DNA of 64,000 nucleotides from Beroe forskalii (Eukaryota > Ctenophora > Nuda > Beroida > Beroidae). Location of the stretch: assembly GCA_011033025.1 (NCBI GenBank), contig WFMF01000140.1, forward strand, positions 62,001-126,000, written 5' to 3'. The notes beneath the pieces are model-generated. The model worked only from the letters and a program-made list of their open reading frames with translations. It had not been told where the DNA came from and did not search any database. Both the position numbers and the translations under genes were made by a program. Positions 44,807 through 58,400 of this stretch are shown one piece after another. Each line of letters begins with the position of its first letter. Positions within the stretch are counted from its first letter, which is position 1.

Positions 44807-44812
44807 AATAAA
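44807..44812 (+). promoter_or_regulatory. SMG1: Probable poly(A) signal of SMG1
   Basis: AATAAA about 313 nt after the SMG1 stop, the first canonical hexamer in a region without other genes. Motif and position only. Confidence 0.5.
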
Positions 44813-46272
44813 GTAATAATAACACCCCTGCTTATGATCTTATCATGTAATGATCCATAATTATAATTTCAGATTTACGAGAATTTACCGTAGTTGACGA
44901 ATGATTGCGTATGTGCTCTGAAGAGTCCACCCAGTTCTCACGCTTCTGGTCCGCTCGGACCGCGTGACGCCCAACGCGTGACGCCAAACGCGTGGGTCAC
45001 GTGACGACTCCACGTGCGGTGATGATGAGATAGCCGTTGTCCTGGTGACATGCCGCTGCACGTGCATGTGCCAGCGAATATGTGATAGTCCTATTTAGAT
45101 AATACACTCGTTACACACTTGGTAGTGTGTCGGATGTCCGGGTTTTAGAGACGCCTCCTTTAATCCGAGTACAAAACCAGGCTAATGTCTACAGTGGGGG
45201 AAGCAGCCAAGGTGCCTGATGCACTGCTCAATTAACTCTGCATTACAGAGAAGTAGTTAAATCCTCCTGAGTATAATGTCGTCGGCGCATTAGTTTACCC
45301 ACAGGTCCATTTGACATTGGCCAATACGCGTGCGAGTTGACTGCAAACTCGTTCGCTGATTGGTCAATATCTTGATGAATGATGATTTCGCGAAACTATG
45401 GGTAAGCTAGTATGCCGCCGAGTATAATATGTACCAAACATGTGACATGTTCACCAATCTACCTGTAGATGATGGACAATAGGCCTGGTCGAGAAGCTAC
45501 CGGAGTTATAAAATCCTGTCGAGAATCGTGACGTCATACAGCCGTGCCATATTTGGAAATAAGACAATGATCACCTTCCAAATATGGTAAGAATTGATGA
45601 CGTCACCATATGTTGTTGTAGCGACCTGATGAGATCAAGATGATGTGTGAGAAGGTCGAAGTATTTTTAAAAAGGCCGAGCTCAAAGACTCAAATACTTA
45701 TCGTGTAAACACTGTAATGTATACCGGGTGTATACATCATACACTTTATTACTATCGTGGTCCGTGAAATGCTATAATAGTCATTGCCTTGTTTGTTGGA
45801 AATCATAGGTGCACTTAGCGCAATAGCGCATTACCTTATTTGGCATTATTGGCCTAAAAAATAATTTTCGCACATTTTACCATTATATTTATAAGCCCGC
45901 CACAAATTTTATCCCAAAATACTTATCCTCTCTAATTGGGTTTTTTAGATTTACAAGAAATTTCCTCCTTTTATTCCTAACAGAATTTTGGGCTATGACT
46001 ATAGCCAAGTAAATATCCCTCGTATGTTACTCCTTCCTGTTTTATAATGCCCGCAAACGAGAAATATTTATAGTATCATTGGAATACTATAAATCATCGG
46101 AATACTATAATTCTGGCTATATTGTGTATTAATAATAAGTAACAATACGTGAAAGACGTGTTCCTGGAATTTCATAAACTGAACAGTTGATTGTGAGTCG
46201 TGACGTCATTATGATGCGCTGAAGTGGTGAATTAGTGACGTCGTGCTATGCCTGGTAGTCGTGGGAATTGCG

Positions 46273-46430
46273 CAGGTGTCGCGACCTCGAGAAATGAGAG
46301 TCCTTCTGAAATTTCCGATCGCGCAGCTCCATGTACGTACGTGGATATTCTGTTGAATCAGTATCACGCACGGACAAATGGTGGTTTTGTGGAAACTTCA
46401 GACACCGATCTCAGAGGTGACGACATCTCA
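46273..46430. mobile_element. 158-bp MITE (copy 2)
   Basis: Reverse-oriented relative of 28242-28398, with ends CAGGTGTCGCGACCTCGAGA and TCTCAGAGGTGACGACATCT. It accounts for the spurious 72-codon ORF at 46248-46466. Confidence 0.75.
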
Positions 46431-47301
46431 GTTACTCATTGTATTGGCAGCAGTTTGCCTTTGTAGAGGTCTGCGGAAGGATTGTTCACACATTATACGT
46501 AATCAACCAGAGGGAGGGAGAGGGTTTTCCATTATCATTTGAAAATGATAAAATATGTACAGTACATATCCTAGAATAGAATGTTATAGTTAGTCAATCA
46601 ATATACATTTCATTCATTATATCATTCAAGGATAAGACAGTACATGTTATCGCAACAAATACAACTACTGAACCGTGATTGGGGGGAGGGGTAAAAAGTG
46701 CTGAAAAATTAATTACGTAGTAATATACTAATACAGTGAACAATCCTTGATTTCAATTTATGGAGCTGCTTGTGACTTCCGATGAGGAATGTCCGACCCA
46801 CGAACTCTTTCTGATTTTTTGAGCCTTTAATAAATATCAATAACTTCAAAACAAAGGTTCGTTCAATGTTTAGAAATGTTACTGTATTTAAAGGAGCTTT
46901 GAAAAGTCATAATTATATTGGAGCAATTTTTGGGTATCCTGAACCATTGTTGCGAGGTGCTTTGCCTTTCAAACTTAAACATGCCTTTGGCAATGGGTGG
47001 CTGTCGCAACATCGAAAAACAAAAGCATTCTTATTTCTTAAAATTTCCAATTCACGCACGCCGTGTACGAACGTGATTTTTAATTACGTGATTTTAATTA
47101 CGAAATTGGTGCTCCTGTAGAATTGCAGAGTCATTCCACAAATACTGTGACACTGACACCTCTGTAATATTTTGAACAAAGTTGAACGGACTTTTTGACT
47201 TCTTATTGATATTATCATTATTGCATGTTTGTTATGAAAATAGAAAAGTACAAAAAAATGAAGAAAAAGAAGTATAAAATGAAGAAAAATGTATGTAAGA
47301 C

Positions 47302-47475
47302 CAGGGGCGTAGCAAGATTTCTGAAAAGGGGGCGGCGAGTTACATTCAAACCTGTTTAATGTTTTATTTCGTTAGCTCAAAGCTCTCATTTTATCAAAAT
47401 GAACAAAATTTTCATATCATCTGTCCAAAAAGGGGAGGCGGCCGCCTGTGTCGCATCCCCCTGGCTACGCCCCTG
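47302..47475. mobile_element. hAT-like MITE with 8-bp target duplication
   Basis: 174 bp bounded by inverted CAGGGGCGTAGC at both ends. It is flanked by the exact 8-bp direct repeat TGTAAGAC (47294-47301 and 47476-47483). An 8-bp duplication and a CAG start are hallmarks of the hAT superfamily. It has no coding capacity. Confidence 0.92.
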
Positions 47476-49406
47476 TGTAAGACTAAGTTTACATTATTGG
47501 CTGTGAAAACATTGGTGTAAGTTGTAACAAAATTTATTTTTGGAGGTTTTCCTACTGAAATCTAAAATTTACAAATTTACAAAGATATAAGCAATATGTG
47601 AACGATTTAGTTTCTGTTTATCCATGGGATTCGGAAATCTTTGTGAAACATTGACCAATCAAAGTACTAGCTCTTACTAATTCGTTCTGATTGGTTTATA
47701 CCCATCATTTACTCTTCATTCTGCAATGTGATGGGTCTATGCCCGTCATAATTTTGCAGTCTGATTGATCCATGCCCGCTGTACTGTGTAACTCTGCAAT
47801 ATTATTGGTTCATGCCCACCATTACTCCCGCAAGCGTTTTGCGAATCCTACGGATAAATAGCTGAACTGTGAAATGCCTCCGATAGGTATCAGCGAGTGA
47901 TATCATAGCCATAGTATTAAGAGATAAATTACGTTTTTTTTCTTAAAAATGTCAACTTCATTGGTTTTAGTGGTACATGATTATTTTTGCTGAGTCAAAA
48001 AATGTAAAAGTTTTAAGTAATTCAACTATTATAAATCAGGATCCTCTGTCATACTCTATGTCTTCTTCGTCCCCCTTGAATCTCTGTATACGGTGTAATA
48101 TTTGAACCATCTCTTTAAGTTTATTTATTTCTGTGGTGTACCGTCGTACCGACCAGTTAACGCTGTGCGGTTGTTACGTTGCGTAACGTGCTAGGCTTGG
48201 CATCTTTGTGCCATACGAGCCAATAATTCAATTAATTTACTGTGGTACACAGCGGCAGAAGTACAATTTCACCATGAAGAAGTGAGAAATTGCTAATTGA
48301 GGATTATGTGTTCCAATATTTCTCTGTGTAGTGTAAATGCATATAATCCGAGTCCTTATGCATTCATGCATTACTATATTTGAAGAGACATTGGGGATGG
48401 TTCACATATTACGTTATCACGAGGAGTGATCTCTAGTCACCAGACTTCTGAGAGACCAGAGGGGGACGCCGTACCGAGGCCTCCTGACAAGCGATACCCC
48501 GTCAAATCATGTTCTAAACTCCGAAAGTTGAAACGGGTCCAAATCGGGCCGGACGGATCCACATTATGAAACAAGCACTTGTCTGATGCTGTCCGACCCT
48601 CACCCATTATTTCAACGTTGGACAAACAAGCCCAAATTACGAACCTGTTCGCAGAAAATGGAGTTAGAGTTCGTCAGGGGGCCAAGCCGCTTTCTGTAAA
48701 CTTTAGGTTAAATATTGCCTTGCGGTTTGGAACTGGGAACGCTTTTAAATGCCGTCGTAATACAAGTGATCCTTTTGTGCCTAAAATATGTACAATTTCT
48801 CGAAAATCTTTACCTTTTCAAAAACTGCCTTTCTCTTGTTTCTTATTCCAAATTGAGAAATCTTGGTCTCTCTCGACCTTTTGAGGCGTGGCGTTTTACT
48901 ATTAGTATTACGCTGCCCTTAGGCGCTTTTTAATACGTGTCGCAGAAACGCACTCGAGACACATGGATTAAACATTGCGTTACGTACTTACGGTGACGCA
49001 CCAGACAACATTACTCCATGTTTGCCATTGCATTGATGAATTTCAAATTTTCATTTTAAAGGTTTATACTTAAAAAGTAGCAGTACGAAAAGAAACCCTC
49101 GTCTAAGAGAATTAGAATGTAGATAAAACTTATATTATAAAGAAAATACTGACTGTAATGATAAAAACACACGATGAAAAAGTTACAAGAATTCAATAAA
49201 CTATTCCATATTCGTCTAATTCTGACACAAAATCTACAAATCTAAGAAAGAGTAATAAGTATAGCACGAACACAATATGCATATCAACAAATACACAAAC
49301 TTGGGGATAGATGCAAATACCGCATGTACTTGTCAGACGTTGGCTGGCTATACAACTGTATGGATCAATTCGATGCAATGTTTAGCGAATAACTCAACTG
49401 ACAGAA

Positions 49407-49412
49407 TTTATT
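49407..49412 (-). promoter_or_regulatory. Probable poly(A) signal of the ANKAR-like gene
   Basis: AATAAA on the minus strand, 40 nt past the stop at 49452. Confidence 0.6.
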
Positions 49413-49451
49413 AGGAATATAAAAAGCGGATATCGTCCCTCAAAATTACGG

Positions 49452-52400
49452 CTACTGCATCATTACAGATGATGCTGATGTGTACCGATGCGTACTGGAT
49501 CCATCTAACATATCTTCTGTAACGGTTGTACCATACGTTGGAGACTCCTGAAAAGATAAATATTTAACGTATTCTGATCTACAAGTAGAGTTATACGGAC
49601 GCGCGTGCAAAATTTGCTGCACATAGCAACAAAGAACATTGGTGTACAAAATATTGATATGGCGCCCGCGCGCGAGGTTCAAAAGGCCACAATATTCCTA
49701 GCAACATAGTTGAAACATGCATTGTATCAAACCCTCCAATATCATGAAATTCATCGAATGCTTACAATTGTTCCAGTGACAGTCTTCAACTGATTCATGA
49801 TGGTGGATTGTGAATTGTCCCCCACGTCAACTACTTTACGTTCCAGCTCGATTGGAACCAAATGTACTCTGAAAGTAAGGTGAAACATCTGAGCTCTTTC
49901 TTTTAGCCTATGTAATAATATATCCAATAATTCTTCTGCCATACATTCAATAAATCAATCGAATGTTGATATTTTGCTGCCGTTTGGAATAGAGTGGCAT
50001 TCGGACAAGTTGCTGTAATGAATACATATAGCGACAGATGCCATCAGACATAAGTTTATACAACTGAAACCAAAGTTCTATAGATGAAATTCCCACTTAC
50101 GACTGGGAAGGCAGTCCTACAGTAAGGCAGTACTCCCATTCTCTGATGAACACGTCCGATATCTTGCCCGAGCCTAGGTTTTCCAACAACAGCTGGAAGA
50201 GGTCGGGGTTCCTGGAAAAGTACGGGGTCTTACATAAGTTTATTCTCAAAGAATGTTCATAACCTCTTTAAGGGTCTTGAAATAAGATATACCCTAGAAA
50301 TGTGGGCTCTGTAACTGAGGGATATACCCTGGAAATGAGGGGTCTGGAAATGAGGGTCTGGAAATGAGGGGTCTGGAAATGAAGAGTCTGGAAATGACGG
50401 ATCAGTACCTTCTGCAAGCAGTGAGGAGTATCCGCATCGCACCCCTGTTAAAGGTCATGTATCCTACTGCAGTAGCAGCGGAACTCCGAACCAGCTCAGC
50501 AGGGGATTCGAGCAGGGTGATGAGCGTCTCCATCGCACCTACTGTTACTAGAGCTGCTGGGATGCCTGCAGAGGTTGAATTAATAACTGTTGTTTTTTTG
50601 ACTGACACGATCTATATCACGCACAGTAATTTTACTAAATTTTATGGAATTGAGCCAATGAATTTTTCATAACGTCTGTGTTTTGAGAGTGTTTTGAGAA
50701 GGACAAGAGAAATAAACATCATGCTGTTGTGGTTTACCGCCCCCAAGGCTGGCTATTAGAGAGTTAACGTAACATTAGAACATTCATGAAGCATAGCAAT
50801 AAATCTTCCAGTGATGCTCTCATAATTTTTTCATGAGGTTTTGATAAGACATGTCAATTCTTCATTGTGTGTGTAGACTCAGAAGTTCATTTGGGTTTTT
50901 GAGAAGATATTTTAATTGTAGACTTGATTACTTTTACGGTTTAAAATCAATAAAAAGATAAGATCAGAAGATTTTGGATACTAATTAATTAACTAATTAA
51001 TTAATGAAATAATTCAAATAAATCGTGCCAAATGCCTGCTCTGGTGTGAGCGAGTGATGCGATGTTATTAGCGGCTAACTCCTGAATGAGCTCATCCTCA
51101 CTCTGCAACAAGTCGTACAGTATTTCAATGCCACGTGCCATGATGATCACGTGGTCTTCTCCGGTCATGACACGCGCCAAAATGACAACCTGAAAATGTG
51201 CCAAAATAACAATGTCAATATATGGAAAGGCGTTTGATTAAAAACCTGGAAATGTGCCAAAATAAGGTGCCACAAAGACCTGGGGAGTTTTCACGGTGCG
51301 TGGGACCTTCAAAGAATGGTCTCTTTTCAGAAATTTGTCTATCGCTAAGATAAGAAGCACCTCAACACCGGCCTGACGGGTCCATTTTGAATTACTTCCC
51401 GAAGACGCAGCCCGAGGGATGTATCCGGTTTTAACCCACTGCCCAAGGGTTCAAGCCAACATTGACCCGAAGGGCGAAGAAAAAAGTGCTTATGTAATAT
51501 GTATCGGGGTCGCTTGACGTTCAGATTGTCACCTACTATTGCTATACTGATCTGTATTATACTTTGTACCTAGCTATCAGTGTTTCTCTTTGTCCGGGTA
51601 AGCCCTCCCAATTTGTTAATAATAATAGACACCGATGAAAACTTCAGAGGGTTCTATAGGTCTACAAACAGCCAGGAAGACACTTCTTAAAGTCTTAATT
51701 CCTCACCTGGAACGCAGCGTGACCCTGTTCCTCTTGATCGGAGGAAGTAAGGAACTGAATGAACTGTTCGTACTGGATTTCTCCTGAAAACAGTTAAAAA
51801 CAGTTAGCATTTCAATGAATAGATATCATATTTAAGAATATTATGGTTCATAATGTTCTCAACTATGAAATAGATAGGTGTGGTAAGTTTTTATTTGTGC
51901 TTGAATGGGTTAAAATTCCTTATAATATGGTCACCAGAATCGAGCCTCAGCAACGATGCCGAATGGGTTGACGTAGTACAATTGCTTTTGAAGGAAATAG
52001 TGCAAAAAAGAACTACAGTATAACGGTTTGAAAGCAATATGATGCCAAAGCAAAATAGTCCCAGATGTCCAGAGTCGAGATGCCTGACTGTCGATTTAAG
52101 TTAGGATTGGTCGTAAACAGTAAAGACATATATTAAGGAATTTAATTAAGAATTCTCTTAGAATCTTATTTGATGACTTGTTTTTGGTCTACAAACAAAA
52201 TTGATACACATCATATTCTCATCATACAGAATTTAAATGTCTACTCAGCTCTCACCTCTCAGTCTATACAGCTAAACAGTATGTACCAATGCTTGACATT
52301 ACACTGTACTTGTCTATACTCTAAGTTTATAGCTTTATAAGTTAAAACTTTGCGATATCCGCAAACTTAATACATTAATAAAGCATCAAATTATTTGATG

Positions 52401-55400
52401 CACAAATTTTGTGCATGTTATAGTTTAATCTTTCAGCCGATTAATGAGTCAAGAATTTATTGACGCGACCACGATTTCATTAGTCAGGAAGCTACCTATA
52501 TCAGACCAATTAATCAATTGATTTGATATATTTGGACATTTGAACCCCCGCTAAGATATATCGTAGAAGTCGTGAGATCCGAGAACGCTTTCTGTAAGTT
52601 CAACTTTACAGCCATTTGTACGAGTGTATAAGATATAAGATACTAAGTTAAAACAGAATTCCATTAGCTTATTCAGTTATTCAACCGTCGCATATGCTCA
52701 TAAGAACAAAAACAACTTTGAAATTTTCGACCGAATGAACGATTAAAAAAGGAAGACTAAATAAACGGCCTGTTAAGTGAGGCCACATGAAACTCACAAC
52801 ACCAGTGATACACATATCAGCGCTCATGAGCTCCGATACATGCGTGATACGAGGAGTATAAACGTGTGTCACAAGTAATAGAGAGAGAGAGGGCTCAGAG
52901 ATTGCATGCTAACTTGATCAGAGATCTCCAACACTCCTGCTTGATCTCCATCAAGCAGTAGCGCAGCCATAGGGTATAATATTTCCTGGGTCTGCAGACT
53001 TCCACATTTGACATTTAAAGTAAGCCTAATATCGCTTATGATTGGATAATTTCTCAAAATTTGAGAGGATTTTTCAAGGTATGCAGTGCTCATGATATCA
53101 CGGTCATTAAGTGATGTGGTATGATAGGTTATCAGATAAAGATCTATTATAGTCACACATGGATAACAGCTCTTGGCTCAACCAATGAGCGTGCAGTATC
53201 ATACAATCTTACTCGCTGATTGGTCAAACTTCAAAGTGATGGGGTAAACTACTATTGCACAGCTAATAAGCGTGGGCACAGTGATTACAGTGATTGCATG
53301 TTAACTTGATATACATCCAGTGAAGCCGTGTGCACTTTGCACTGCATATTGCATAATCATCCTTGCCCAACTGATGAGCCAATTAAGTAATATAGTAATA
53401 TCTCTGACATGTGTTTGATCAGATTGCAGCACTTCTGCACTGTAGTCCGTACTTTTCGAAGATAATAATAAACAAAGACGTATTTGGACAGAGCTAACAA
53501 GTTAACAACTAGCATATAATTTGAAAATTCTTATTTTCGATAAGAAAATCTAAAATTTTCTAATTTCGACTTTAGAATCCAAACCAAATTTGCACATAGG
53601 AAATGAGACTGCAGTATGACAAGCGTACCTCCTTTGACCAGCTCCTTCTGTGCAGCTATGTTATTGTAAGCTATGGTGGTGAGTGCTCGGCCAGCTCCAA
53701 GCGATACCTGGATAGAGATACGCAGTATTAGCACCAAATCATACCATAAACGTGATTCCCTTGCTGAACAGAATGTGAACGACAAGAAATTAGAAGGAGG
53801 GGTCCCGTACAGTCCAGAATATGTGAAAATACTCAAAATTAAGATATCAATAATGATTAAGATCATACTAATAAATAAGATATTAATAATTAAGCTACTA
53901 ATAATTAATATTATTAAGATTACCTCTCTCGTAGAACTGTACAATAGATCTATGAGGAGGGAGTATGAGAGCTTTTCTTTGAGCAGAAGGGCGTGGTTAT
54001 CAGGGTGAGCCAGGATTATACAGGCGATGGCATACGCAGACTGAACCTGAGGAATTAGGGCGTGGTTACTGAGGAATTGGGGTGTGGTTACTGAGGAACA
54101 GGGCGTGGTAACTGAGGAAATAGGGCGTGGTTACTGAGGAAAAAGGGCGTGGTTATCAGGGTGAGCCAGGATTATTCATGCAATGGCATACGCGGACTGA
54201 ACCTTGTAAATTAAAACGCGGTTACTGTTTTTAAATCTAAAAAACTGTATAATTGACAATTCTTCTACAGTATAGCTGGATGATTCTCTTACCTTAACGA
54301 GATCATTAGCATGTCCTGTAACAAGAGAAACCAAGGATTTGATGGCCCCTCCCGAGGCGATGGACGCCTGATTTAGTTTTACAGGGGTATGAGCCAGTCC
54401 TGGGAGTGAGAAAACACTAAATTCTTTGGAACGGACTTGAAGTGAAACGATAGGAAATAAAGAAGTACATTTTATGAAAAGTCCTAAGTTTAGGGAGTTT
54501 TTTTTTTGTCAGGTTGCATAGAAATGATTTTTGTTATATTCTAAATTTCTATGTCACTTCTTTTGAGAAATTTGAGTCCTACGACTCACCAATAGAAAGA
54601 GCAGCTAGAGTACTGATGCGACTCACCAATGGAAAGAGCAGCTAGAGTACTGATGACCGCAAGGAGCACTCTTTCACTTGCACTCTGTTTCAGCATTCTA
54701 ACTAGCGGCAACACTCCACCAGCTTCCCGGATCTTGGTTTGGTGTTTGGCTGCTCCACAGGAAAGAGTCGAGAGCGCTTTAGCTGCGACGAATCTGGGAA
54801 AGAGAGATTTGATTTGACGTTTTTTGTCATGATGTCATGATGAGTAATCATGGATCACGTATGGAGGTGTAGTTATTCTATGGACATCACCAAAATCCGA
54901 TGGAAGAAACAAAGATTGAGAAATAGTACAACATGCTGAAATATAACAATAACTATCATTCATAAATGAAGTGATTCTCACTGTATCTTTTCAGATTTGC
55001 TCTCCAGAAGGACGATGAGCATCTCAATGCCTATCTTAGTTCCGATATCCCTCCTCTTGGTAGGATCGTCCCCTGAAAGGGCCCAAAGAGCTCCTGACGC
55101 CTTTTCTTGTACCTGTGGGTGAGTGGTAATAGTAAATCTCAGAGGACCCTATACAACCCCTATTTATGAGGGAATGTATTGTTGATTGATGGCGTATTTT
55201 GTTTTCGCGCGCATATCGCGATCGACGGATCGGTTTTTAAAGTTTTAAAGATATTCCAATTTCAAGCTCAAGCACTCTGATTGGGAAAATTTGTGGAGAA
55301 CCTAGAAAATTGGTAAGGATTCAACAAAGGGTCCCTATTCAGTGCACACTCACGTCCAAGTTCCGCGGGTTAGACTTGAGGAGTCTGATTAGTGGGTTAA

Positions 55401-58400
55401 TTCCCCCCAGGTCTGCGATACGTCCTTGGGACACACTGTTGGACTGTGCCAAGGACCTCAAGGCCCCAGCTGCACTCACTTGAACCTGAAGAGGAATTAG
55501 AAATAATTACAAGGCAAATCATCTTGGGAGGGAAATGTCAGATGTTTTTGCTTTCAATGGCATTGAGAAATCTTGAGTAAATTATTGATTTCGGTACTGC
55601 AATACTGCACGCAGCATATGTTCTGGACACACCGTTGTATTAGTCGGGCTGTCTTTTGCATTTTCGCCACTCATGTAGTCTTGAATACAGTAGAATAAGA
55701 TAATAGGAAGTAAAACTTAATAGGAAAATAGTTGGGAAATTCACCTAATATAATGAAATATGATCAATTTCTTAAAATTTTTACAACCATAATATTTCAC
55801 CGAAGAGTTCGAAAGCAAGAGGTAATACTATAGTGAAGGATAAAACTGGTGATTTGAACGGTAAATCTTAACCGTGCAGTATTAAAATATTCTGGACAGT
55901 AAATTCTGATAACAAGCAAGAAACAGAAACATTAGTCGGCATAAAGTTTGAAAGTCATTGTCTGCCCTGGAACAAGAAGCAGATTAACAGCAAAAGAACA
56001 AAGGTTTTCTGTGCGGTGTAACTTTATTACGATTTATTCATCAATTGTCACTCTATTTCACTGCTTCAGTGCAGGAAAATCACGAACGTATCAAACCGAC
56101 AAACCACTTTCTATTTTATACAACTGCAACCTCTCGGCTGAAGACGATTAGCATAACATGAAAGCATGAGCTATTTGAACGTTTTCGACCTAAACAAACT
56201 CCCGTCAATCGAAATAACTGTATGGGGATTGCTGATTCAGTGCATGAAAAACACGACCGTATTGGTATCAACTATGTACTGATATCAGCTATGAACAAAG
56301 TTGCAGCGTGGAACAATGACCAAACCAAGTGTCATAGCAGGGAGAGGGCAGCCTGTTGTCATGACAACACAGCATACTCAATTTCAGAGCTAATCATAGA
56401 CAAGAACGCCATTGGTCAGTGATATAAATCATAACAATAGTACAATGATACGGTGATGGATTGACACATATTTGAAGACATGAGATTTGTTATCATGATC
56501 AGTAGCTTTTATCGGTTGAGAAAATTCTAAATATTCGATTCATGCTATTTTCTAATAGATCGCAGGTCGATTCTGAGGGAAAAGTTCCATGAATCACGAT
56601 CAGCTCCCACGTCCAATGCCATTATTCCTTTTCGTGAGAAGCAAGAAGATCAATGCTTTTTATCAACTTATCAACGCAAAAGTCGTTCTGTGGAATTTCT
56701 CAGTATCATATTTATTATTTCGTATTTTTCTGTTTTTCGAGGGCGGCAAAAAACAATAGAATGCACCCTCGGCTTCTACAATCAATTATTTTTGTGAAAA
56801 CATGCAAAAAGTGATGTTTATAAATCTATTAAAAATCATTTAATGTTAATACGCCCCATTCCGACATTTTACTTTGGCGAGATTGTTGAAGGATAGCAAA
56901 CAACGTAAAATTTACAAACTAAAGCAATCAAATATGAAAGCTATAAATATTAATTTTTAAATCAGCAGGACCAGCATTAAAGTCTTATTTACCAAGCACA
57001 TTTACATTTATTTATTCAAACAGAGAAAATATATTATTAAAACTCTAATATAAATCACCTCTATTTGATTGGATTGAACGAGTTTGACCAGCGGTGGGAT
57101 TCCCCCTATGGAAATAATGAAGTTCTGATTGCTGACACTTTCCCGACACACCACATTCAGAGCGTTAGCTGCTTCAGCTTGTACCTGAAAACGTACATGA
57201 AAACGTTGGGTGGTTAGGTACTTAGGTGGTAGATAATCAATAACATGGGCAGTTAGCCGCTTCGAAAACATGGGGTGTTAGATTATTAATAACACGGGCA
57301 GTTCGATCTGGAGATCGCGCGTCATTTGTCTGTACATCACGCACACAAAAGAGGGTAACCAACTTGTGCCAAGGTAACCAACTGGTGTCAAAGTAACCAA
57401 CTGGTGTCAAGGTAACTAAGTGGTGTCAAGGTTACTAACTGGTATCAAGATTACCAACTGGTGTCAAAGTAACCAACTGGTGTCAAGGTTACTAACTGGT
57501 GTCAAAGTAACCAACTGGTGTCAAGGTTACTAACTGGTGTCAAGATAACTAACTGGTGTCAAGGCAACTAATTAGTGTCAAGATTACCAACTGGTGTCAA
57601 GGTAACTAACTGGTGTCAAGGCAACTCTAGCAACGTATGACCCACCTTGGCGTCAGTGTTGTCAAGCAGGGATACGAGGGGTTCCAATCCCCCACTCTTA
57701 GCTATCTCATCCTTATTATTCTCGTAGTTATTCCCTGTGAGATTAGTTTAAAATAAATGTGCTACGCCACCATTTTCAGAAAACAATTCAGTAATTTCTG
57801 GGGTATCAAGCGAGGAGAGCATAAAAAATGGCAACATTCCTTGCATTAATAAGGATATGAATAGCTAAAATCCAGACAAAATACATTAAAACTTTCCCCG
57901 TAATAGCATATTTGAAATTAGTTCTTCAAACGCTTTAGCTCTCCAGGAGCTATTTCATGACCACCAAGAACCTAAGGCGGGACCAGAAAGCAATTAGATT
58001 TTCATTGCATTTTAAATGAATCCATTAAAAAATTCCTGTATATTGCGCATTTTGGAAAAAGGAACAAAACCTAATTCAATGAGATAAATGATTAAAAATA
58101 TCTCCAAATTTATTTGTTTAGTCGGAATTGTAATCCCTTCTGGTGATTTCCAATGAAGCTGCAATTGTCGTGACCTACCTCAGCGTTTTCTTCCTAGAAG
58201 TAAACTTCTTCCTCGACAAACGTAATTATTAAATTCATTTCAATGAATAATTATGCGCAACTCACGACAGTCAATGGCAGCCAATCATTATTGAATTTTG
58301 CTTTGGCAGACAACTTAATTCAAATAAAATAAAAGTTTCATTAATTGAATTCATATTAACTTTAGTAAATTATAAATGGTTGTAGCCATCATTTCAAGAT

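Larger units (their letters stand above)
44495..49451. other. Spacer between convergent SMG1 and ANKAR-like genes
   Basis: About 5 kb with no exon seen. Contents: ATACTGGCG repeats (44578-44670), one copy of the paired TGACGTCA element (46200-46243), MITE copy 2 (46273-46430), and a hAT-type MITE (47302-47475). A region at 46680-46720 matches one near 7307 (GGGGTAAAAAG.GCTGAAAA). The ORFs at 46248 and 48579 fall in repeats or lack any domain. Confidence 0.55.

Noticed and set aside
46248-46466. 72-codon ORF
   Set aside because: Falls within the MITE copy at 46273-46430.
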